DNA from: Smittium mucronatum
Taxonomy: Eukaryota; Kickxellomycota; Harpellomycetes; Harpellales; Legeriomycetaceae
Direction of reading: 5' to 3'
Length of the DNA: 13,593 bases
Assembly: GCA_001953115.1 (NCBI GenBank)
Contig: LSSL01004775.1
Location: 1 to 13,593 of the forward strand
The first letter of the stretch is position 1, and each line of letters starts with the position of its first letter. This document shows, one piece after another, positions 8,109 to 13,593 of the stretch. Made by a program: the position numbers and the translations under genes. The notes under the pieces were generated by a model. It ran no database searches. It saw only the letters and a program-made list of their open reading frames with translations, and had not been told where the DNA came from.

Positions 8109-8168
8109 AATTAGAAGTGAATATCAATTATTAAATTAGAAGTGAATATCAAGTATTAAATTAGAAAT
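8109..8168 (+). repeat. 25-bp tandem repeat, about 2.4 copies
   Basis: Copy 1 is 8109-8133 and copy 2 is 8134-8158; they differ at two bases (AATTATTA against AAGTATTA at the end). A partial third copy of 10 bp runs to 8168. The unit begins AATTAGAAGTGAATATCA. Bases just before copy 1 also resemble the unit's end, so the array may start a few bases earlier. Confidence 0.9.
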
Positions 8169-9442
8169 TTTATAAAGTATAGAATTTAATTGAGCTTAAT
8201 TTATTCTAAATGAGTTTTTAATCACTACTGATTATCGGATTTTAAAAAATAAAAATCACCAATCAGTGTTTTGATAAGACAGGGGAGTATAATTTTTTTT
8301 TATCATTCTTAATAAAATCGGATGTTAATAGAGTGATATTTGATAATTTTATAAATATTCAAAGAATAAAATAATTTAATAAAATAGAGAAAAATATGAA
8401 AAATAAAAAATATTTTATCTATAATTTGTTGTATTAGAGGATTATTATATATTATTCCATGTAATTTACCTTAAATAAATTCGGGGGTATTTTAAGAATA
8501 AAATGTGAAAATTCTTAATGAAGAGGTCATTTTATAGTGTATCTTTTTTCAGTGAAAATTCCCAAACGCTGTTTTTTATCTAATAAAAATGAAAATTTAT
8601 GTTAGGAAAAATTCACTAAACCCCATTCAAATTCCTGATTGGGATATTAGAAAAATGAAAATAATTTTTTATTTTGACCAATAGAAATTAATAAATTGAA
8701 TTTTAAAAATTCATTGGATAAGCTTAATCAAAGGATTAGCCAGTAAATCTGACATGCAAAAAAATAACCTTTTTTTTAAAAATTACCCATATGGTAAATG
8801 ATTAGAATTTAAAACAAAAAAATAGAATGATGGCAGCTAATTTCAACTAAAAATTTATATTATGATATTCTATTTGATATAAGACTAGACATATTTTTAA
8901 AATTTAGGTATTGTTAATATATTTAAAAATATTGTATTCAAAATTTATTAGTTAATTGTGTAAAACTTTTTCTAAACACTTTTTATTCAATTATAAAATT
9001 ACAGAAATGCGTTAAAATTAGTGCTAGCTAATAAAATAGTTAATTCACCTTTAAATTATTGCAAAATAATATTTGAAATTTTTCAAAAAAATATTTCAAG
9101 ACCTGAGTGTCTATTTTTTTAAAAGATTATGAAACATTTAAGAGATTTTTTTTTTGTCCACAAAAGATGATGAAAAAGGTTTAAAAATAATTTCAAAATT
9201 AACAATAAATCCAATAATTATTTAGGAAATATTTTTAAAACATTATTTCCGTTAAAAAAAAAATCAATATTGAAATATATATTTCATTGATTATTTGTAT
9301 TTTTTTCAATTTAGTATGATTTATTCTTAATTATTTTAATTTATGTGTCAATAAAAAAAATACTAAATTTTTGGGATAGGTTGCAAATTATAGCTTCATA
9401 TTCGTTTATAAGTTAAAATATTTAAAATTTTCTGGTATCAGG

Positions 9443-9456
9443 GGTCATTAATGACC
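9443..9456. repeat. 14-bp perfect palindrome
   Basis: GGTCATTAATGACC equals its own reverse complement and has four G/C pairs at its outer ends and centre flanks, unusual in this AT-rich stretch. It could be a symmetric protein-binding site or chance. No adjacent gene is seen. Confidence 0.7.
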
Positions 9457-9720
9457 ATTTAAATGTGATCGAATCTTAAAGTGAAGTAAAGGAAAATTTT
9501 TATAATATATATAAATTTTCTAAAAAATTAACAGATAATGGAGGAGAATAAATTTTAATATGTTTTTTAGATAATTTAATTATTTTTAAAATCCCTTGGA
9601 TATTGTAAACTTTCATAATATTCATAAATATTTTTTCTTTTAAAATAACAAGATGTTCAAATTCATAGAAGCTTTTAAAAACCACATGGATTTAATTATA
9701 ATTAAAATGGTATTTTAGAA

Positions 9721-9750
9721 AAATTATAAAATTATAAAATTATAAAATTA
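9721..9750 (+). repeat. 8-bp microsatellite (AAATTATA), about 3.7 copies
   Basis: Three exact units at 9721-9728, 9729-9736 and 9737-9744, then six bases of a fourth. It is a simple slippage repeat. Confidence 0.92.
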
Positions 9751-12027
9751 AAAGGAATAAACTAGATGTTTTTCAACCATAAATTGTACATAAAAAAATA
9801 ATTCCTCTAATTTTCATTAGTTTTTTTATCAAAATATAACAAATATTAAAAATAAGGCAACTATATATTTTTTTTAAATGGCTATGGGATAAAATGATTA
9901 TAATTTAAATTATATAATTTTAGTTTTAATTAGAGTATCTCATTTATGATACTAAGATTTTATTGAATCTCTGTTCTCTTTTTTTTTATGTATTTATATG
10001 TATATCTGTTTTATTCACTTATTTATTCATGAATTTTATTCAATTCTTGTCTATTTATCTTGGATATAAATATTCTATATCATAAAAAACTTAAAAATCG
10101 AACAGTTTTAACCATTAAATAATTCAATTAAATTAACAATAAAGAAGATATTGAATTAATTTTTTAAAATTTGCATTATTTTTAATTTTTCAATTAATTG
10201 AAAATAATAAAATAAATACATATTTTTGCACATAAAAACCTATATAAATGGGGGTTTTCTGCTTAAATGTGAATTTTTATTTAAAATTTTCTTTAACTTT
10301 TAAATTTATATAAGTAAAATATAAAAAATTATAAATTATGTTATTTAAGTTTTATTGGGGGGTTTTTTTTTTTGTTAAAATTATCTCTACTTTTATAACG
10401 ACATCTGAATTTAAATCAAAGATTTTATAAATAAAATTGGGAGATAATTTGATATAGGGCTATAAATAGATCTATTATTACTTTTTAAACCATTAATTGC
10501 AGTGAAATTTAACTCAAAAATCGCAAAAAAAAGCTAGGGTGTACAAAATTTTATTTTTAATAATTAATTTTCTCAAAAAATAATACATTTAACTTGTATT
10601 ATGGTTATTATATATTTTATAGACATAAAATTAAAAATAGTTTTGGTGACATAGAAAGAATTTTTATATCGATAAACAATCTTTATATTATCTATTGATT
10701 TTTTATTGGATATTTTCTCAATAGAAAAACCTTCCATACCACCTAAAAAGCCAAAATTAACCAAAATTATCCTTTGAATCAATTATATAATTAATTTATA
10801 AAATTAAAAATATCGACATTATATGGAAATTTCGGATAAATATTTAGTACTATACGAGAGGATATTTAATAAAATTTATACTTTAATTATGCCTACTATA
10901 TATTTCTTTTTTAAGGCATATCAAATTAAATACAAAAATTGTATAATCTTAGTATTATCAAAAAAAGCGGGTTTAGGCTTCAATTTTGAGTAATTTTTCA
11001 ATAAATTGAGCCAATAGACTATGTTAAAGTAAACAAAAAAAGGAAAATATGAAAAATAATGTCTTTTTACCGTATAATCCCTATATAAACTTAACAAAAG
11101 TGGTAAAAATAAAATAAAAAAATTATGTTTGTTAAGTCTTTTTTTTTTGTATTTATGGCTTATTATTTCAATTAAACCAATTCTATAAGTGATAGCAGAT
11201 AAAAAATTGAAAAAATAAATGTTTATATTTATATTATATCAATCAAAGAAACATTAATATTAAATGGTTACTTGCATGTACGACTTGATTTTTTATACAC
11301 ATCGGGATATGTTTTCATTAATTTAACTAAATAAACTGTTATTTTTATTTTGAAATTGTTCTGCTCTTTTTTTCATTTTATTTTTTATTATTTTTTAAAA
11401 AAATTCTATCACTATTTAATGTAATTATATCAAGGAGTATATTTTAAATTTATTAATACTTGGAATAGCTATCACCCTAAAAATAAATGCTCAGATTTTT
11501 AAATTTTGATTAGGATGATAAATAAAAGTGATATGATTTTTATTTTAAATTAAACTTATATTTTTTATTTAATAGAAAAAATCTAATACATTATATATAA
11601 AAAATAAAGAATTAAATAAGATGAGTATTTTTTTTAGGATATAAAAATAATATTCTTAAAATTTATTAATCGAATCAATGAAAATTTTTATCGCATTACC
11701 TTCAAACTTTCTTAAAGTCGCTCTTAAAATTTCAAATTTATTGAAAATAAAAAATTAATTTAATAAGTGTAAAAAATTTAAAATGTATTTACTTAGATAA
11801 AAAGCTTAAATTTGGATTTATATCATTAATAAAATTCTTCTTGATCCACTTATCATTTTCAAACAAATTTTGCTCGACAGAGGAGTGTGGGACCAAAAAG
11901 TTGTTATAAATGGGGCTTGAACGGGTTTATTTTTTACTGTATTTATTATTTTTAAAACTTTGTCCAATATAAGTAAATATTATTATATATAATGATTGAT
12001 TGAAAAAATTTCCAAAATCTTAATTTA

Positions 12028-12047
12028 GATAAGATAAGATAAGATAA
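12028..12047 (+). repeat. Pentanucleotide microsatellite (GATAA), 4 copies
   Basis: Four exact GATAA units, followed by GAATAA. It is a simple repeat close to the start of the less AT-rich right-hand region. Confidence 0.92.
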
Positions 12048-12269
12048 GAATAATTTTTTTTTATCGTTTCATAAATTAGAATATGAATGCCATTATAAAT
12101 GATTTTTTTTTCCGATAATACAGATGTACTTTTTTCACCCTTTTTCTCTATATTTCGTGGAAAATTTGAGATTTTTTATTTTTCACTAAATTTTATTTTT
12201 ATCTCAATAAAAAGTTGGAAAAATTAATTAGAAAATAATTAAAAAAAGTGAGAATTTTTGAAACTTTTG

Positions 12270-13012
12270 ATAAATTAACTCCCCCATGCCGCTCATTTTC
12301 TCGATCTAATTGGTTCAATAAAGCTTTTTAATCACTTGCACTCTGGAACTAAAATTATTTGGGAATGCGATTTCCAATAAGAAATTTGGAAGTTTCCAAC
12401 ACAAATTCAAGATATACCAAGTTTTATATTAATTGAACTAAAATATTTTCAGAACCCTCACACACATAAGAAATTTCTCAATTACCCCAAAATATAACTA
12501 GTTGATTTTATAAAGTTGATTGTTGATGCCAGAGCGAATAGTTTCAGGTATGGTACGGCTAGGTATACATAGCATATATTAGATTTTTTTTTCTTCGCTA
12601 AGAAATTTTGGTTATTGTGGTCTCATGAACTACGCCATATTCGAAATTTCGGATTAAATCCTTATCTTGTCTAAAATTATATATATTACAATATTTACCA
12701 ATTTGGTAGATATTATTTTGGGTAATAGCTTCTAAAGAGTTTTAATACTTAAAATCCCCTAAAATTATCTACAATCTTCATATTAATCCTCTTTGGGACT
12801 GTTTATCCAATATGAGCATTCAAATTTCTCTGATTTCTCCAGGATTTTACACTAAATCGATAATTTTGTAAATATTTTTTGCCATTTTTGACTCTGGAAT
12901 TTTTTCCGAGACCAATAATTTCCAAACCTCGCTAGGTATTCCATCAGATCCAGGAGTCTTGTTTTTTTGCGTATTAGATAGCAATGAGAAGATAACACTC
13001 TATCTGATACTA
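12270..13012 (-). pseudogene. Non-LTR (LINE-type) reverse transcriptase relic
   Basis: This would be the RT of a non-LTR retrotransposon, which primes on nicked target DNA. On the minus strand the clearest block is K-T-P-G-S-D-G-I-P-S-E-V-W (12960-12922), followed by E-S-K-M-A-K-N-I-Y-K-I-I. Stops interrupt the same frame at 13000-13002, 12847-12849 and 12820-12822. Then, in order, come D-N-F-R-G (12769-12755, shifted one base), N-F-R-Q with H-E-T-T-I-T-K-I (the position of the Q-A-G-F-R block, near 12680-12600), V-G-N-F-Q-I-S (near 12390) and E-K-M-S-G-M-G (near 12300). The F-A-D-D catalytic block is not seen, and motif A is not legible. The first block is convincing; the later ones are weaker and rest on correct order and spacing. 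Confidence 0.75.
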
Positions 13013-13560
13013 TGATTGCATTGATAGGGACAGTTACAGTAGGTGAATATCAGTGATTTGAGCTTAGTAGTACTGGATTTAGGATCGAGATCTCAATTAT
13101 TATTTTTATTATTTTTGACTTTTTGACTCTTTTTTATTATAAGAGCGTTGATTGGTCGATAAAAACCAGTTACAGATAGCCTGTATACAATATACAAGTC
13201 TATAATGCTAGCTGGGCAACTTTTAGCATCTGACTTAGCTTTGAAAATATGAAAAATGAAATAGAAATAAATTTTTTCGATAATGGAATTCTGCTTTTTT
13301 ATTGGCTGGTTCAATCAAAAAAATATAAAGGAGAGGCAGTTTAAGTTATACTGTTTTGTGTTGGATATTTTTTATCCTCTTCGTGTCAAATCAGAATATT
13401 GGTGACTGGATAAATTCATTACGTCCGAAAACATCTATGATAACAATATATATACTAATGACTATTCCCCACATGCTTTAATGGTTTTATTTCGAAATTT
13501 AATCCTGATATACAATTTTCTTTTTTTTTTTTACGGGAAATTTATTTTAAAGTTAATAAA
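13013..13560 (-). pseudogene. Upstream part of the same LINE ORF
   Basis: The frame carrying the K-T-P-G block extends upstream on the minus strand with few stops: 13090-13092 (TGA), then a 74-codon open stretch up to 13314, and further readable DNA up to about 13532. Readings include S-A-K/S-type basic patches, K-S-D-A-K-S-C-P-A, Y-R-P-I-N-A-L-I-I-K-K and S-D-L-T-R-R-G. No endonuclease or zinc-finger motif is recognised, so I cannot tell APE-type from restriction-like-endonuclease elements. Keeping one frame for so long in this AT-rich DNA supports coding origin. It probably runs past the right edge of the window. Confidence 0.5.
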
Positions 13561-13593
13561 ATGTTATAAAAACTAATTTAAAAAAATTAAAAA

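Larger units (their letters stand above)
6379..12269. other. Extremely AT-rich spacer without supportable genes
   Basis: About 5.9 kb in which all six frames are closed by frequent stops. The longest frames are about 60-70 codons and start only at TTG or GTG. Runs of 8-12 T or A are common (for example near 9141, 10365 and 11150). Slightly less AT-rich patches stand out at 6950-7030, 7785-7850, 8560-8650 and 11840-11935; each has short protein-like readings, but none I can name. There is no tRNA-like cloverleaf, no rRNA and no CRISPR pattern. Small repeats are listed separately. This is either non-coding spacer or old element DNA mutated toward A and T. Confidence 0.7.

Noticed and set aside
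9500..9685. 61-codon minus-strand ORF
   Set aside because: It has no ATG start (GTG), is Ile/Lys-rich, shows no recognisable motif, and its length is within what chance allows in several kilobases of AT-rich DNA.
10573..10782. 69-codon minus-strand ORF
   Set aside because: It starts at TTG with an internal ATG, has no recognisable domain, and is near the longest frame expected by chance here.
1..13593. CRISPR array, tRNA or rRNA genes, bacterial operon signals
   Set aside because: No regularly spaced repeats, cloverleaf patterns, rRNA-like segments or Shine-Dalgarno-led gene runs were seen on either strand.

Overview
The window reads as AT-rich eukaryotic DNA carrying decayed transposable elements; I see no intact host gene. 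There are no bacterial-style operons, ribosome binding sites, CRISPR arrays, tRNA genes or rRNA genes. The organism cannot be named from sequence alone. The element mix (Ty3/gypsy, a non-LTR reverse transcriptase with a K-T-P-G-S-D-G-I-P block, and a possible Merlin/IS1595-like relic), set in very AT-rich DNA rich in homopolymer runs, would fit an AT-rich, TE-laden microsporidian. That is a suspicion, and other AT-rich eukaryotes remain possible.

Region 1 (1-5327) is one Ty3/gypsy-order LTR retrotransposon on the + strand: the right part of a 5' LTR (cut by the window edge), a short leader with a 7-bp repeat, gag (capsid, then a CCHC zinc knuckle), protease, reverse transcriptase, RNase H, integrase, and a 3' LTR of about 478 bp with ends TGTTAC...GTAACA. 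In a live element these would be translated as Gag and Gag-Pol, packaged into a particle, copied to cDNA and integrated. Here the order is intact, but the reading frame changes at least eight times, stop codons interrupt it repeatedly, and catalytic aspartates or zinc ligands are substituted in several modules. No chromodomain and no env gene are visible.

Region 2 (5328-6378) flanks the element and is less AT-rich than what follows. A + strand reading resembles the catalytic core of an IS1595/Merlin-type DDE transposase (tentative), and the - strand has unusually long low-stop tracts that I cannot assign. Both suggest worn-down coding DNA.

Region 3 (6379-12269) is about 5.9 kb of extremely AT-rich DNA with poly-T/poly-A runs, small tandem repeats and palindromes, and no gene I can support.

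Region 4 (12270 to the right edge) holds a - strand relic of a non-LTR (LINE-type) reverse transcriptase ORF. Several conserved blocks occur in the right order, much of it still in one frame despite stop codons, and it probably continues beyond the window.
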